Shown piece by piece: positions 27,552-38,145 of a stretch of 64,000 bases of DNA. Below the pieces are notes generated by a model. The model had not been told where the DNA came from and made no database searches. It saw only the letters and a program-made list of their open reading frames with translations. The first letter of the stretch is position 1, and each line of letters begins with the position of its first letter. This DNA is from Companilactobacillus huachuanensis (GTDB lineage Bacteria; Bacillota; Bacilli; Lactobacillales; Lactobacillaceae), in assembly GCF_005404815.1 (NCBI RefSeq), contig NZ_BJDF01000003.1, forward strand, positions 109,646 through 173,645, written 5' to 3'. The translations under genes and the position numbers were made by a program.

Positions 27552-29693
27552 TTATTTCTTATTCAAATATGACCAACTATCAATTGGCGTTCGATCATTT
27601 TGCAATTGAACAGAATCAGTATCATAGAGGTCAGTGGTCGACTTATTGCCATTTTTTGAATAAAGGCTAGTTGATTTATTACCTAGATCATTCCGCAATT
27701 TTTCCATCTGTTGAACCTGATTTTGATATGAATAATTAGTTGGATTGACAGGGTCAAAACCCGCTGGCGTATAGAAACGCAAGAGATTCTTATTATTGAT
27801 ATTATCGGAGGTCTTTAACTGCAAATCAACTTCATATTCCCATCGATCAACTTTTGCCAAAAGGTCGGGGTTATCTCGCATATCGATCTGTTCACCCGTG
27901 GCATTGGAATAAACTTGTGTACTTGCGCCACCATTACGATAAACGGTGTATTCAGGTGTAATGAAATCTTTATTTCTAAAGGCCACGATTTGACTGTGAT
28001 GTTTCGAAAGCAAGTCAGTTCCAAGCTGGATGTATTGTTTAGTATTGACTCCAGCCAAATGCAGAATGGTAGGTAGAATGTCAATTTCACCACCATAAGT
28101 GTGTTTGATACCACCTTTTAGGCCATCCATATGAATCATAAATGGCACTCGCTGCATTTGTGTATCATTGAATTTTGTCCAAGTGTCTGGTGTTTTTCCG
28201 ACCATAGTGGAAAGTGCCTTGTGTTGTGTGTCGTTCAAACCATAATGATCACCGTATAAGACAACCATAGTATTTTTGTCCAAGCCGGAAGCTTTAAGAT
28301 AATTGAAGAATTCCTCAACTGACTTGTCTAAATAGTGCGCTGTTTTGAAATAGCTATTGACAGTTGGATTAGCATTGTCAGAGGTTTGAAAATCAGCGTT
28401 ATCTTCATCTGAGAATTGATAGCCAACATGATTAGTAATGGTTAAAAATTTGGTATAGAAAGGTTGTTGCATTTGTTCGAGATACTTAGCGCCTTCCGCA
28501 AATAAAATTTTATCTTTGACACCATAACCGTTTAATGACAAGGTGTCTGGGTCTTTAGTATCATAATAAGTCTCGTCAAAGAAATAGTTATATCCCATAT
28601 TTTTATAGGTTACATTCCGTCCCCAAAAACTACCGATATTACCGTGGAAAACAGCACTCGTATAATTCTTTTGTTGCTGGAGAATGGCCGGGGCAGATTG
28701 GAAAGTATTGTCACCACCAAGTTTTTGGAAGAAAGATCCCTCAGGCAATCCGAAGAGGTCAGATTCAAGCATTGTTTCGGCATCACTAGTTCGACCGCCA
28801 CCCACTTGATTAAAGAAATTATCATAGGAGAGCGTATTTTGGTCGTTATAGAGGCTGTTCAAAAATGGTGTAACTTCTTGACCGTTGACCTTCATGCCGA
28901 TTAGGAATTGTTCAAAACTTTCCAAATGAATGACAATAATATTTTTTCCATTGGCCTTGCCAAAATACTGAGCGTTAGGAGCGGCGTAGTGATCTTTGGT
29001 ATAGTCGAGTACAGTATCAATTTCAGTTTCCGTCGCGCTAGAACGAACTTGATCATTTTGAATCGAGCGGACCGAGTCATATGCTAAAAAGCTGTTAATA
29101 CCCAAATATTTGACGATATAAGAGTGATCAAAGGTTTTTCCTAACAACTGAGGACGATTGGCTTCAGAACCTGCCAAATCGGCTGAGAATAGTGCAATAC
29201 CTAAGCAAGTTGTTGCTAGAGCAGTGATTTTTCGGAAGGGTCGTTTATCAATTTTTATAAATTTAGTGGCAAATAAAATAATAATTATAATAAAGTCGAT
29301 AAAATAGAAAATATCACTGAATTGCATGGAACTAGCAGTACTTTTTCCAAGACCTTTGGCGACTTTGGCAACACCTGTGATAGTACTGACAGATAGAAAG
29401 TCACCGTTTTCACGATAATACAAAATATTTGCATAAATAAAGATGGTATCTGCGATATGAATAATGCCCATAACGATGTAGGAGAGTTTGGGACGATTGA
29501 GATAAAGAGCTAAGCTCAACAATATAACAGTTGTTGCGAAGGGATTTACGACTATAAAGAAGTATTGCCAAAGATTATTGATGGCAAGTGAAAATCCCAT
29601 GAAATACGCAAGAACTGATTTGTACCATAAACAGAGAGCTAATAAGGTTAGAAAACCTAATCTCGTGTTTAAAATGGATTGAATTTTTTTCAT
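27552..29693 (-). CDS. LTA synthase family membrane sulfatase, paralogue 1
   Basis: A 713-residue protein. Five hydrophobic segments lie in the first 190 residues, and an extracellular sulfatase-fold domain follows. Metal and nucleophile motifs are visible: NIIVIHLESFEQF (metal Glu), GGGRTSDAETM (nucleophile Thr), SAVFHGNIGSFWGRN and VLYGDHYG (Asp-His). Such enzymes polymerise glycerol-phosphate from phosphatidylglycerol into lipoteichoic acid, or prime it. ATG follows gagg. The next gene in the same direction is a close paralogue of nearly the same length, separated by repeat copies. The Ala-X-Ala cleavage site used by some LtaS proteins was not obvious. Confidence 0.9.
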   Translation of the reverse strand: MKKIQSILNTRLGFLTLLALCLWYKSVLAYFMGFSLAINNLWQYFFIVVNPFATTVILLSLALYLNRPKLSYIVMGIIHIADTIFIYANILYYRENGDFLSVSTITGVAKVAKGLGKSTASSMQFSDIFYFIDFIIIIILFATKFIKIDKRPFRKITALATTCLGIALFSADLAGSEANRPQLLGKTFDHSYIVKYLGINSFLAYDSVRSIQNDQVRSSATETEIDTVLDYTKDHYAAPNAQYFGKANGKNIIVIHLESFEQFLIGMKVNGQEVTPFLNSLYNDQNTLSYDNFFNQVGGGRTSDAETMLESDLFGLPEGSFFQKLGGDNTFQSAPAILQQQKNYTSAVFHGNIGSFWGRNVTYKNMGYNYFFDETYYDTKDPDTLSLNGYGVKDKILFAEGAKYLEQMQQPFYTKFLTITNHVGYQFSDEDNADFQTSDNANPTVNSYFKTAHYLDKSVEEFFNYLKASGLDKNTMVVLYGDHYGLNDTQHKALSTMVGKTPDTWTKFNDTQMQRVPFMIHMDGLKGGIKHTYGGEIDILPTILHLAGVNTKQYIQLGTDLLSKHHSQIVAFRNKDFITPEYTVYRNGGASTQVYSNATGEQIDMRDNPDLLAKVDRWEYEVDLQLKTSDNINNKNLLRFYTPAGFDPVNPTNYSYQNQVQQMEKLRNDLGNKSTSLYSKNGNKSTTDLYDTDSVQLQNDRTPIDSWSYLNKK

Positions 29694-29790
29694 ATTTTTC
29701 CTCGTAACTTAACTCAGAGACTGATGTATTGGTTATTTATTGATGGTAACCAATAATTTTACTTTTTTTATATAGATATATGTGTGGTGC

Positions 29791-29850
29791 TAGTTAAATA
29801 TTCCGTCTACGGATCTGGAAAATAGTCCCAGCTCTTCCGACTAATTAATC
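29791..29850 (-). repeat. Dispersed repeat remnant with core deleted
   Basis: ttccgtctacggatctgg (right end) is joined to tcccagctcttccgactaat (left stem end), with the internal 120 bp or so missing. Confidence 0.6.
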
Positions 29851-29853
29851 TTT

Positions 29854-30175
29854 ACTAAAGGTTGAAAGGTAAAAAACTAATATAACCATTGTTGTTACTT
29901 GCCTAGAGTTAATTTAATTTGTCGAGTTAATTTATATAAATAATCAGGAGTTTTGTTTTACTATTCCTTTCATTAAAAAACCAACTAGTTGGAAGAGCTG
30001 AGAGTATTCATTTGCAGCAAAAGTGGCGTTATTGCTTCAGCAATTACACCACCGGGCGTGTTGAAGACTCGCGGGTTTTGCGAGGCTTCAACCGAGGTTC
30101 CGAGACCGCTCTTTGGCTCGGGCCGTTCCGCGCAGCAATTGAATACTCTCGGCTCTGGAAACGGCATACTTAATT
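29854..30175 (+). repeat. Dispersed structured repeat, near full-length copy
   Basis: The left inverted end is actaaaggttgaaagg, followed by tataaccattgttgttac and an AT-rich stretch. The complete hairpin core runs from 29987 to 30170: outer stem gagctgagagtattca with tgaatactctcggctc, and three hairpins. The right terminal CTTTCAACCTTTAGTT is lost after ggcatac. Confidence 0.88.
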
Positions 30176-30306
30176 GAATTTTAAAATATTCAATTGCTTC
30201 TGTATTCAGCTTATTTTAAATTCTAAAATATATTTGATGCGAATATTTGTGATATCGGAACCAGTCTCAAAAGACCCACCGGTTAATAATACGTTATTTC
30301 CGCCAA

Positions 30307-30330
30307 TAAAAAAAGCCAGCATACGCTGAC
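30307..30330 (-). terminator. Terminator after the second LTA synthase gene
   Basis: On the minus strand gtcagc-gtat-gctggc is followed by ttttttt. It begins directly behind the stop codon at 30331. Confidence 0.88.
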
Positions 30331-32481
30331 TTATTTTGTTGAATCATTATTACCTTTAAGAATACTGGACCAACTGTCAATGACGGTTCGATCTCCATTT
30401 AATTCTGGAGCGTCAGTATTGTACAGATTAGTAGTAGTTTTATTACCATTTTTAGAGTAGACGCTGGTTGATTTCAAGCCAAGGTCATCACGTGTTTTAA
30501 CCAACTTCTGGATTTCGTTTTGGTAATTGTAATCCTTAGAATCGACTGGTGTAAAGCCAGTTGGTGTGTAAAAACGTAAGAGGTTTTTGTTATTAACTGT
30601 GTCTGATAATTTCAATTTAGTATTGACCGCTTCTTGCCATTTAGTAACTTTTTGTTTCAAAGCCGGATTCTGGTCAAGATCAACTTGTTCACCAGTACTA
30701 TTTTTAAAGACCTCAGGATTACCGTCACTATCTTTTAGTACAGTGTAGTTCGGCGTAATAAAGTTTTTATTTCGGAAAGCTACGATTTGACTGTGATTTT
30801 TAGATAACAGATCGGTTCCGAGTTGAACGTATTGTTTGGTGTTGATACCGGCTAAGTGCAAAATGGTTGGCAAGACGTCAATTTCACCACCATAGGTATG
30901 ATTGATGCCACCTTTAAGTCCTTTCATGTGAATCATGAATGGAACTTTTTGCATCTGCGAATCGTTGAATTCGGTCCAACTATTACTGTCGACACCAACT
31001 AACGGTGCTAGGGCAGTATTCTGGCTGTTTGAGAGTCCGTAATGATCACCATATAGAACAATCATAGAGTTGTCATAAATACCGCTTGATTTCAAATAAT
31101 CGAAGAATTCTTTCAAGGCATTATCAAGGTAATGAGCTGTTACGAAATAATTATTAACAGCACTATTATCAGTATTTGGAGCTTGAAATCCGTCATTATC
31201 CTCATCTGGCAAATCAAATGGATAGTGGTTTGTAACGGTAATAAATTTGGCGTAGAACGGTTGCTGCAATTGCTCGAGATATTTGGCACTTTCCGAAAGC
31301 ATCAATTTATCTTTCATACCATATTGCATACTGGAGTCTTCAGTTTTATTGTAGTAACTGGAATCAAAGAAATAATTATAACCCATGTTTTTATAAACGT
31401 TGTCACGGTTCCAAAAACTACCGACATTACCGTGGAATACAGCACTGGTATAGCCTTCTTTTTGACTAAGAATCGCAGGTGCAGCTTGGAAAGTATTGTC
31501 ACTGCCAAGTTTTGAGAAAAGTGATCCTTCTGGTAGTCCAAAGAGTCCTGTTTCAAGCATGTTCTCGGCATCACTCGTTTTACCTTGACCAACTTCATGA
31601 TAGAAATTATCAAAGGACATGGTGTTTTTATCATTATAAAGACTATTTAAAAACGGCGTGACTTCTTGACCATTAACTTTATCATTGATTAGAAATTGTT
31701 GGAAACTCTCAAGATGAATAATGATGATATTCTTACCTTTTGCTTTGCCGAAATATGTCGGATTTGGTGCAGCATAATTCTGTTTGGTATATGAAAGAAC
31801 ATCATCCATATCGGTTCCAACCGCTTCTGAACGTACTTGGTTATTTTGAACTGCTTTGATTGAATCGTAAGCTAAGAAAGTATTGAATCCCAGGTACTTA
31901 ACAATATAGGCTCGATCAAAGGTTCGACCAAGTAATTGGGGACGATTACTTTCGGCAATGGTTAGATTAAATGAGAATAAAAATATTCCCAAAAAAGTTG
32001 TTGCAATTGCTGTTAATTTTCTCATTGGTCTGGCGTCAATTTTGATATAATGGGTAAGTAATAATATAACGATAATAATGAAATCTAAACCATAAATAAA
32101 ATCATGTGACTGCATCATGTTAGCAGCACTGCCACCGAGTCCTTTGGAGACCTTAGAGACACCGGCAATCGTATTAAATGATAGAAAATCACTAAACTCA
32201 CGATAGTATAGAATATTCCCGTATAATAGGGCAGATTCTAAGACATATATAACGCCCATAACGATATAAGATGCCTTGGGCCGAGTTATGTATAACGCTA
32301 TACTGAGTAAGATAACGGCTGTTGCAATCGGGTTTATGATCAGAATCAAGTGTTGTAACGGATCTGAAACGCCTAACGAGAAGTCAACATAATAAGCAAT
32401 GACCGTTTTAAGCCAAAGGAAAAAGATTAGGAGCCCCATGAAGCCCAGTCTTTTATTCAGGATATTTTTTAATTTATTCAT
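30331..32481 (-). CDS. LTA synthase family membrane sulfatase, paralogue 2
   Basis: A 716-residue paralogue that aligns with the protein at 27552-29693 over its whole length. Shared features are the start NILNKRLGFMGLL, the cytoplasmic loop with GVSKVSKGLGGSAANMM, and the catalytic motifs IIIHLESFQQF, GQGKTSDAENM and VLYGDHYG. It has five N-terminal helices and an extracellular sulfatase domain. Two copies may divide priming and polymerisation of lipoteichoic acid, or make different polymers; this is inference. It has its own ribosome binding site and terminator, so the pair need not be co-transcribed. Confidence 0.9.
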   Translation of the reverse strand: MNKLKNILNKRLGFMGLLIFFLWLKTVIAYYVDFSLGVSDPLQHLILIINPIATAVILLSIALYITRPKASYIVMGVIYVLESALLYGNILYYREFSDFLSFNTIAGVSKVSKGLGGSAANMMQSHDFIYGLDFIIIVILLLTHYIKIDARPMRKLTAIATTFLGIFLFSFNLTIAESNRPQLLGRTFDRAYIVKYLGFNTFLAYDSIKAVQNNQVRSEAVGTDMDDVLSYTKQNYAAPNPTYFGKAKGKNIIIIHLESFQQFLINDKVNGQEVTPFLNSLYNDKNTMSFDNFYHEVGQGKTSDAENMLETGLFGLPEGSLFSKLGSDNTFQAAPAILSQKEGYTSAVFHGNVGSFWNRDNVYKNMGYNYFFDSSYYNKTEDSSMQYGMKDKLMLSESAKYLEQLQQPFYAKFITVTNHYPFDLPDEDNDGFQAPNTDNSAVNNYFVTAHYLDNALKEFFDYLKSSGIYDNSMIVLYGDHYGLSNSQNTALAPLVGVDSNSWTEFNDSQMQKVPFMIHMKGLKGGINHTYGGEIDVLPTILHLAGINTKQYVQLGTDLLSKNHSQIVAFRNKNFITPNYTVLKDSDGNPEVFKNSTGEQVDLDQNPALKQKVTKWQEAVNTKLKLSDTVNNKNLLRFYTPTGFTPVDSKDYNYQNEIQKLVKTRDDLGLKSTSVYSKNGNKTTTNLYNTDAPELNGDRTVIDSWSSILKGNNDSTK

Positions 32482-32584
32482 TGATAATTCCTTGCTTGTA
32501 AAATTTCTTTATTAAATCTATTTAAAGTCTAAATAAAATGCTTAATTGTTAGTATAATACGATATAGGTAAAAAGTGGGAAAGA

Positions 32585-33214
32585 ATGAGTAAAATGATAT
32601 TTTTAGGACCGTTATATGATTACATATACAAACTATATGCAATGAAAATAAATCATTTTCCATTGATTCGGCTTTCCTTTTACGCTGTTGACAAAGCAAT
32701 ACTGTATACCTTGTTTTTTATTGTTTTAAGGTTTCTGTGGATAAAAATTAAGAATAAAAAGACGAACTTTGGCCGAGAACTCGGGTTGGTCGTTTTTGTA
32801 TTTTATGTTTTCCTACTTTTTGCTTTGACAGTCTTTCGGGATAGCTATTTCATATGGCAACTCAAATTTTATTTCCATCGACCATTATCCCAAATAAATA
32901 TAATTCCGCTCGTTGAAACATTTAAATTATCAAAAGGTCAATCGTTAGTTGACTTTTTTTATAATTTATATGGTAATATTGTGTGGTTCGTACCAATGGG
33001 AGTATTTATCCCAGCACTAACTAAGAGACATCTTAATTTTTTACAAGTTGTCCTGATTGGTGCCTTGATTTCAACGTCAATTGAGACTTTACAGTTCATT
33101 TTGAACACAGGAGTCACTGATATTGATGATGTGATCTTCAATACTCTTGGAGCTGCGGTCGGATATTTATTATATTTTGTTGGAAAATGGATAAAAGGAT
33201 TAATAAAAATTTGA
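32585..33214 (+). CDS. VanZ-like membrane protein
   Basis: A 209-residue membrane protein with about five hydrophobic segments. The VanZ-family signatures are NIIPLVETF, FFYNLYGNIVWFVPMGVFIPAL, STSIETLQFILNTGVTDIDDVIFNTLGAAVGY. The family is widespread in Firmicutes. VanZ itself gives low teicoplanin resistance, but most members have no known role. A -10 TATAAT lies at 32553-32558. It is divergent from the LTA synthase gene and 55 bp upstream of pgi. Confidence 0.88.
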   Translation: MSKMIFLGPLYDYIYKLYAMKINHFPLIRLSFYAVDKAILYTLFFIVLRFLWIKIKNKKTNFGRELGLVVFVFYVFLLFALTVFRDSYFIWQLKFYFHRPLSQINIIPLVETFKLSKGQSLVDFFYNLYGNIVWFVPMGVFIPALTKRHLNFLQVVLIGALISTSIETLQFILNTGVTDIDDVIFNTLGAAVGYLLYFVGKWIKGLIKI

Positions 33215-33269
33215 AATTTTCTGCGAAAATGATTAATCTAGTTTTGACGATATATATGGAGGAGAGAAA

Positions 33270-34610
33270 ATGTCACAAATTAAATTTGATGATTCAAAAT
33301 TAAGCAAGTTTATTCAAGATAATGAACTTGGCGAAATGCAAGCACTTGTTACTGCTGCTGACGACGAATTACGTAAGGGTACCGGTGCCGGTGCTGACTT
33401 CCGTGGTTTCATCGACTTGCCTGTTGATTATGACAAGGATGAATTCGCTCGCATTAAGAAAGCTGCTAAAAAGATCCAATCTGATTCAGAAGTATTTATC
33501 GGAATCGGTATTGGTGGATCATACTTAGGTGCCCGTGCTGCAATTGACTTCCTAAGCTCATCATTCTATAACGTTAAGAATGAAAAAGATGTCCCAGAAG
33601 TTTACTTCTGTGGTAACTCAATTTCTCCAAACTACATTGCTGATTTACTAGAAGTTATCGGTGACCGTGACTTCAGTATCAACGTTATTTCAAAATCTGG
33701 TACAACTACAGAACCTTCAATCGCTTTCCGTATCTTAAAAGCTAAGTTGATTGAAAAGTATGGTGTTGATGGTGCTAAGGGTCGTATCTATGCTACAACT
33801 GACCGTGCTAAGGGTGCTTTGAAGACAGAATCAGACGCTGAAGGCTACGAAGAATTTGTTGTTCCTGATGATATCGGTGGTCGTTTCTCAGTACTTACAG
33901 CTGTTGGTTTATTGCCAATCGCCGTTGCTGGTATCGACATCGACAAATTGATGGAAGGTGCTGCACAATCACGTGCTGACTATACATCAGCTGATCTTTC
34001 AAAGAACGATGCTTATAAGTATGCTGCTTTGAGAAATATTTTGTACCGTAAAGGTTACACAACTGAATTACTAGAAAACTACGAACCAAACGTTCAATAC
34101 TTTGGCGAATGGTGGAAGCAATTGATGGGTGAATCTGAAGGTAAAGATCAAAAGGGTATCTACCCATCATCAGCTAACTTCTCAACTGACTTGCACTCAT
34201 TAGGTCAATATATCCAAGAAGGTCGTCGTAACCTTATGGAAACTGTTGTTCTAATCGACACACCAAGACATGATGTTAAGATTCCTGCTGAAAAGGATAA
34301 CCTTGATGGTTTGAAGTATCTAGAAAACAAGTCAATGGACTTCGTTAACAAGAAGGCTTACGAAGGTGTTGTTCTTGCACATACTGACGGTGGCGTTCCT
34401 GTTATGTCAGTTCACATTGAAAAACAAGATGCCTTTAACTTAGGTTACTTGATGTACTTCTTTGAAATTGCTGTTGGTATCTCTGGTTACTTGAACGGTA
34501 TTAACCCATTCAACCAACCAGGTGTTGAAGCATACAAGAGAAATATGTTTGGTCTTCTTGGTCGTCCTGGCTATGAAGAACTTGGTAAAGAATTAAACAA
34601 GCGTCTATAA
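33270..34610 (+). CDS. pgi: Glucose-6-phosphate isomerase
   Basis: A 446-residue enzyme of the short Firmicutes type that interconverts glucose-6-P and fructose-6-P in glycolysis. Motifs include the SIS phosphate loop [15 protein letters not shown] and [16 protein letters not shown]. The catalytic Glu is in [14 protein letters not shown], and the C-terminal Lys region is [23 protein letters not shown] follows ggaggagagaaa. Codon use is visibly biased toward the frequent codons, as expected for a highly expressed housekeeping gene. Confidence 0.97.
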   Translation: MSQIKFDDSKLSKFIQDNELGEMQALVTAADDELRKGTGAGADFRGFIDLPVDYDKDEFARIKKAAKKIQSDSEVFIGIGIGGSYLGARAAIDFLSSSFYNVKNEKDVPEVYFCGNSISPNYIADLLEVIGDRDFSINVISKSGTTTEPSIAFRILKAKLIEKYGVDGAKGRIYATTDRAKGALKTESDAEGYEEFVVPDDIGGRFSVLTAVGLLPIAVAGIDIDKLMEGAAQSRADYTSADLSKNDAYKYAALRNILYRKGYTTELLENYEPNVQYFGEWWKQLMGESEGKDQKGIYPSSANFSTDLHSLGQYIQEGRRNLMETVVLIDTPRHDVKIPAEKDNLDGLKYLENKSMDFVNKKAYEGVVLAHTDGGVPVMSVHIEKQDAFNLGYLMYFFEIAVGISGYLNGINPFNQPGVEAYKRNMFGLLGRPGYEELGKELNKRL

Positions 34611-34624
34611 TTTATAATAATTAA

Positions 34625-34661
34625 TTGGGTAGTAGTCTAATTGGCTACTGCCTTTTTTTTT
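34625..34661 (+). terminator. Terminator after pgi
   Basis: ggtagtag pairs with ctactgcc (one G-T pair), then ttttttttt. A repeat copy starts at the end of the T tract. Confidence 0.85.
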
Positions 34662-34905
34662 AGGGTTCAAAGTTTATTAAAGTGTGCCGTTTCCAGAGTT
34701 GATAGTATTCATATGCTGCGCGGTACGGTTCGAGCCAAAATGCGGTCTCGAACCTCGGTTGAAGCCTTACCAAGGTCGGGTAAGTCTTCAACACGCCCGG
34801 TAGTGTAATGGCTAAAGCCATAACGCTACTTTCGCGGCATATGAATACTCTCAACTCTTCCAACTAATTTTTTCTGGTTGGAATAATCAAGTGTCAATCT
34901 CTGAT
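34661..34905 (-). repeat. Dispersed structured repeat, full core copy
   Basis: The core runs from 34685 to 34866. The outer stem is gagttgatagtattcatatgc with gcatatgaatactctcaactc. The second hairpin (minus strand gttgaagacttacc) differs from neighbours with matching changes on the other arm. The right inverted end has decayed to tagggttcaaag. Confidence 0.82.
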
Positions 34906-34983
34906 TATTTTTAAAAATTACATTTGGAACTGATACGGTAAGGTTATATCACATTCTTATCGCTTAACTTTCGGTCTTAATAA

Positions 34984-35121
34984 CGGGGAGTTAAAGCTCC
35001 CATTACTTTACCCGCTAATAACTTATATAAAACGGACTTGGTTGCATCCGTTAAGGGTGAAAATATGTATCGTGTTGGATTGAATGAATGGGTTGAATCA
35101 AAGGATATTACACTAAATTAA
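34984..35121 (+). pseudogene. 3' fragment of a SLAP-domain surface protein gene
   Basis: An open frame without start reads GVKAPITLPANNLYKTDLV and ends MYRVGLNEWVESKDITLN before a stop. The YRVG-x-N-E-W-V pattern is that of SLAP repeats like those of the protein at 24339-26207. Stops lie upstream in the same frame, so only the last half domain remains. A good terminator still follows. Confidence 0.55.
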
Positions 35122-35128
35122 ATAATAT

Positions 35129-35172
35129 AAAAACATGTAATTCTGGATATTTGAAGGATTACATGTTTTTTT
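35129..35172 (+). terminator. Terminator behind the SLAP fragment
   Basis: aaaacatgtaat pairs with attacatgtttt, followed by more T. Confidence 0.85.
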
Positions 35173-35260
35173 ACCCCTATCCTATAATTATCCTAGTTTA
35201 ATGTAAAAATCCGTTGTACCTAATGAATAAGTGTAATATCATTAAATCACGGGGTATTTT

Positions 35261-35878
35261 ATGATTAAAAATAAGCGGATTATTACGGCAATAATTGCCA
35301 TTATAGGGGTATTGGCGATTGCTATAGTAGCTTTTGCTGTTAATGCTAATAGTGCAAACTCAGTTGAGGCTGAATCTAAAACAACTAAAGTTTCGAAATC
35401 TACTAAAATTGTGGCTAAGAAGGCTGCTGCTAACAAGAAGGCTTTGGACGCGTGGAAACATCCCTCTGAGTCTAAAAAGTATCCGGACTTGGACAAACAT
35501 AAGGATGCTTATATTGAAGTATCAATTCCTAAACAAAGAGTTTATATCAAAGAAAATAAAGATATTTTATACACAATGAAGGCTGCTACGGGAGAGAAAA
35601 AATCACCAACTCCAAAGGGAACTTTCCAAATTCAAAATCGTGGTGATTCATTCTACAACGCTGAATCCAAAGAGGGTGCCAACTATTGGACTTCCTTCAA
35701 GGACTGGGGTGTTTATTTATTCCATTCAGTACCTACTGATAAAGATGGTAAGTATGTTGAAGATGAAGCTCACAAACTTGGAAAGCGTTCAAGTCACGGC
35801 TGTGTTAGATTAACCATTCCTGATGCTAAATGGATCAATTCGACTGTTCCTGACGGGATGAAGGTTATCGTTAAATAA
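35261..35878 (+). CDS. L,D-transpeptidase (YkuD domain)
   Basis: A 205-residue wall enzyme. One N-terminal membrane anchor or signal segment (residues 6-28) is followed by a Lys/Ala-rich linker. A YkuD domain (about 85-205) has the catalytic motif HSVPTD...GKRSSHGCVRLT with nucleophile Cys181 and its His partner. These enzymes form 3-3 cross-links or attach proteins to peptidoglycan and resist most beta-lactams. The ribosome binding site is cggggt. It is monocistronic with its own terminator. Confidence 0.92.
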   Translation: MIKNKRIITAIIAIIGVLAIAIVAFAVNANSANSVEAESKTTKVSKSTKIVAKKAAANKKALDAWKHPSESKKYPDLDKHKDAYIEVSIPKQRVYIKENKDILYTMKAATGEKKSPTPKGTFQIQNRGDSFYNAESKEGANYWTSFKDWGVYLFHSVPTDKDGKYVEDEAHKLGKRSSHGCVRLTIPDAKWINSTVPDGMKVIVK

Positions 35879-35921
35879 TTGAGAATATGTGGTAAGACGT
35901 ATTTTTTTGCATAAAACAAAG

Positions 35922-35960
35922 AGACACTATAGTCCAAAATAGGATTGCAGTGTCTTTTTT
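35922..35960. terminator. Terminator between transpeptidase and GH92 genes
   Basis: agacact pairs with agtgtct across a 20-base loop, followed by tttttt. An AT-rich left side may also serve the convergent GH92 gene. Confidence 0.75.
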
Positions 35961-35985
35961 CTTAATATTCAGTCTCAATTTTGGG

Positions 35986-38143
35986 TTAATTGTCGCTTAA
36001 TGAGAATGGCAATTTTTCATTGCTTGCATTTGCGGGTAACAAGCATAAGTTTGAAACTAGTTCTCCACCAGCGGTCAATTGAGATTGTTTGATAAATCGT
36101 TGAGATAATTTTTCACCATTTAAAATTCGTGATTCAACAAATTGATTTTGTGGATAGTTGCGTTTTGATCGAATTGTAAACTTTTTGTCGCCGTGAATGT
36201 TCAACACAATTTTATCAAACTGTGAGATTCCAAAGACGTATTCGTCAGTTCCTGGGCAAACAGGGTAGAAGCCAAGACATGAGAAAACGTACCAAGCTGA
36301 CATGGAACCGTTATCTTCATCTCCAGGATAGCCATCAATTGAATCATTGAATTGATTTGATAATTGTTTAACAAGTAATTGTGTGTATTCGGGATGGTTG
36401 GTGTATGCGAACAAATAGGGAAGATGGAAACTTGGTTGGTTTGAAATTGCAATTTGGCCAAAATCGATTGCGGACATTTCGGTCATTTCATGAATTTGAA
36501 AACCGTAACCACCAACGTTAAAGCTGGGTTTTTGATTAGCTAATTTAATTAATGTCTGTTCGAAGGTCAAATCTTTGCTGTACAGGTTCTTGAGACCGTT
36601 AATATCGTGGTAAACTGCAAAACTGTTTTGCCAAGAACTGCCTTCAGTGTAATCGTCGCCCCAACTGATAGCGTCAAAGTTAGCTTTGAAGTTTCCCTTG
36701 GAATCCTTGGGATGCATCAATCCCGTTTTAGGGTCAAAAATATTTTGGTAATTTAAAGCCGATTTTCCATATTTAGTTGCTAATTCATCATTGCCAACTA
36801 ACTTGGCTACTTGTGAGATACAAAAATCGCTAAAAGTATAATCGAGAGTTTGATTGACCGACTCTTTATATTTGTCGAATGGAAGATAACCATAAGAATT
36901 GAAGTCACCCATACCGACTCTTCCCAAACGTTCATCAGAACTCTCAACGTTAGCGCTTTTGAGCATAGCATCTAAAAATTGCGACATTTCTTCAGGCGTC
37001 AAAATTTCTTTAATTGACGCATCAGCAATAACAGCATCAATCAAGGTACCAGGCATCATTCCACGTTCCTCAGGGAGCAAGCCATTTAGGTAGGTAACCG
37101 CTCTCTAAGAAGCTGTTGTAGAATCCTAAGAGCATTTGATGATACTCGTTCTTAGCTAACAGTGAGAATAGTGGGTAGACACTCTTGCTTGTATCCCAAA
37201 AACCATTATTCATGTATAAATAACCTGATTTTACTTGATTGTTGTAAAGGTCGTAATGAATAGGTTCGTCGTTTTCGTCAATTTCATAACATTTTTGTGG
37301 AAATAGAAAAATGCGGTATAAACAGTGATAGAAAGTAGAAACCTTAGTATGATCTCTGTCGGTAATATCGACCAAATCTAAGTATTGTTGCCAACTATCT
37401 TGGGCAAGGTTTTTAATGTCTTCAAAACTAGTGTTGCTCAAACGACTCAATGCAACGCTAGTTTGTTCGAAGCTGATAAATGATGTTGCCAAGTGAACGT
37501 TGATTTCATCTGTATCTGTAAAAGATAGGATCATTAAATCATAATCTGGATTAGTTTGATGCAACGTCACAGTCGATTGGATCTTACGGTCAAATTTTAA
37601 TTTGGCGTAGAATTTAAAGTCATCGTTGAAATGGGCATCAAAGTTTTGCACAAGTAAATCCAATTCATTTTGGTCATCATTTAATGTGAATTTACCTTTC
37701 TTGGGGATGTGAACAATTATCTTAGGTTCGTCTCGATCGAAGCTGTATTTGAAAATAGCACCGTATTCAGTTGGAGCAACTTGTGTCCGGACCTCATATC
37801 TTTGGTCATAGATTGAAATTTGATGAGGGTTAAAAATTGCTTCGTCAGGTCGATAAGAACCAACTTGATCAAAGGATTTGCTGCATAAATCAATTCTTCC
37901 AGTAGCACTGGATAAAGTGAAGGCAGAAAAATCGCCAATCCATGGACTGGGTTGGTGGGTAATTTTAATACCAGCAAATTGATGTGAAGTCGGTGAGAAG
38001 TACCAAGATGTATCTTCAAAAGTTGTTTGCGGAACGAAATAATTCATTCCAAAGGGAACGCCTGTATAAGGAAGTGTGTTCCCGTGTGAAAAATCAGCAG
38101 TGTTATTAGTACCTTGTCGAGTGTCGATTTGTGAAACTTTCAT
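35986..38143 (-). pseudogene. GH92 alpha-mannosidase, split by a +1 frameshift at CCC-TGA
   Basis: The two frames join into one GH92 protein of about 718 residues. The N-terminal half (37070-38143) begins with DTRQGTNNTADFSHGNTLPYTGVPFGMNYF, of which GNTLPYTGVPFGMN is family-typical. It ends YLPKWLAP-stop. The C-terminal half continues EERGMMPGTLIDAVIADA and carries EGSSWQNSFAVYHDI and YPGDEDNGSMSAWYVFSCLGFYP, the calcium and catalytic region. GH92 enzymes are exo-alpha-mannosidases that trim N-glycans. No signal peptide is seen, so it acts inside the cell. The frames meet at gct-ccc-tga (ccc at 37073-37075). Reading ccc-t-gag restores APEERGM. This may be a mutation, a sequencing error or programmed frameshifting. 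Confidence 0.85.
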
Positions 38144-38145
38144 TA

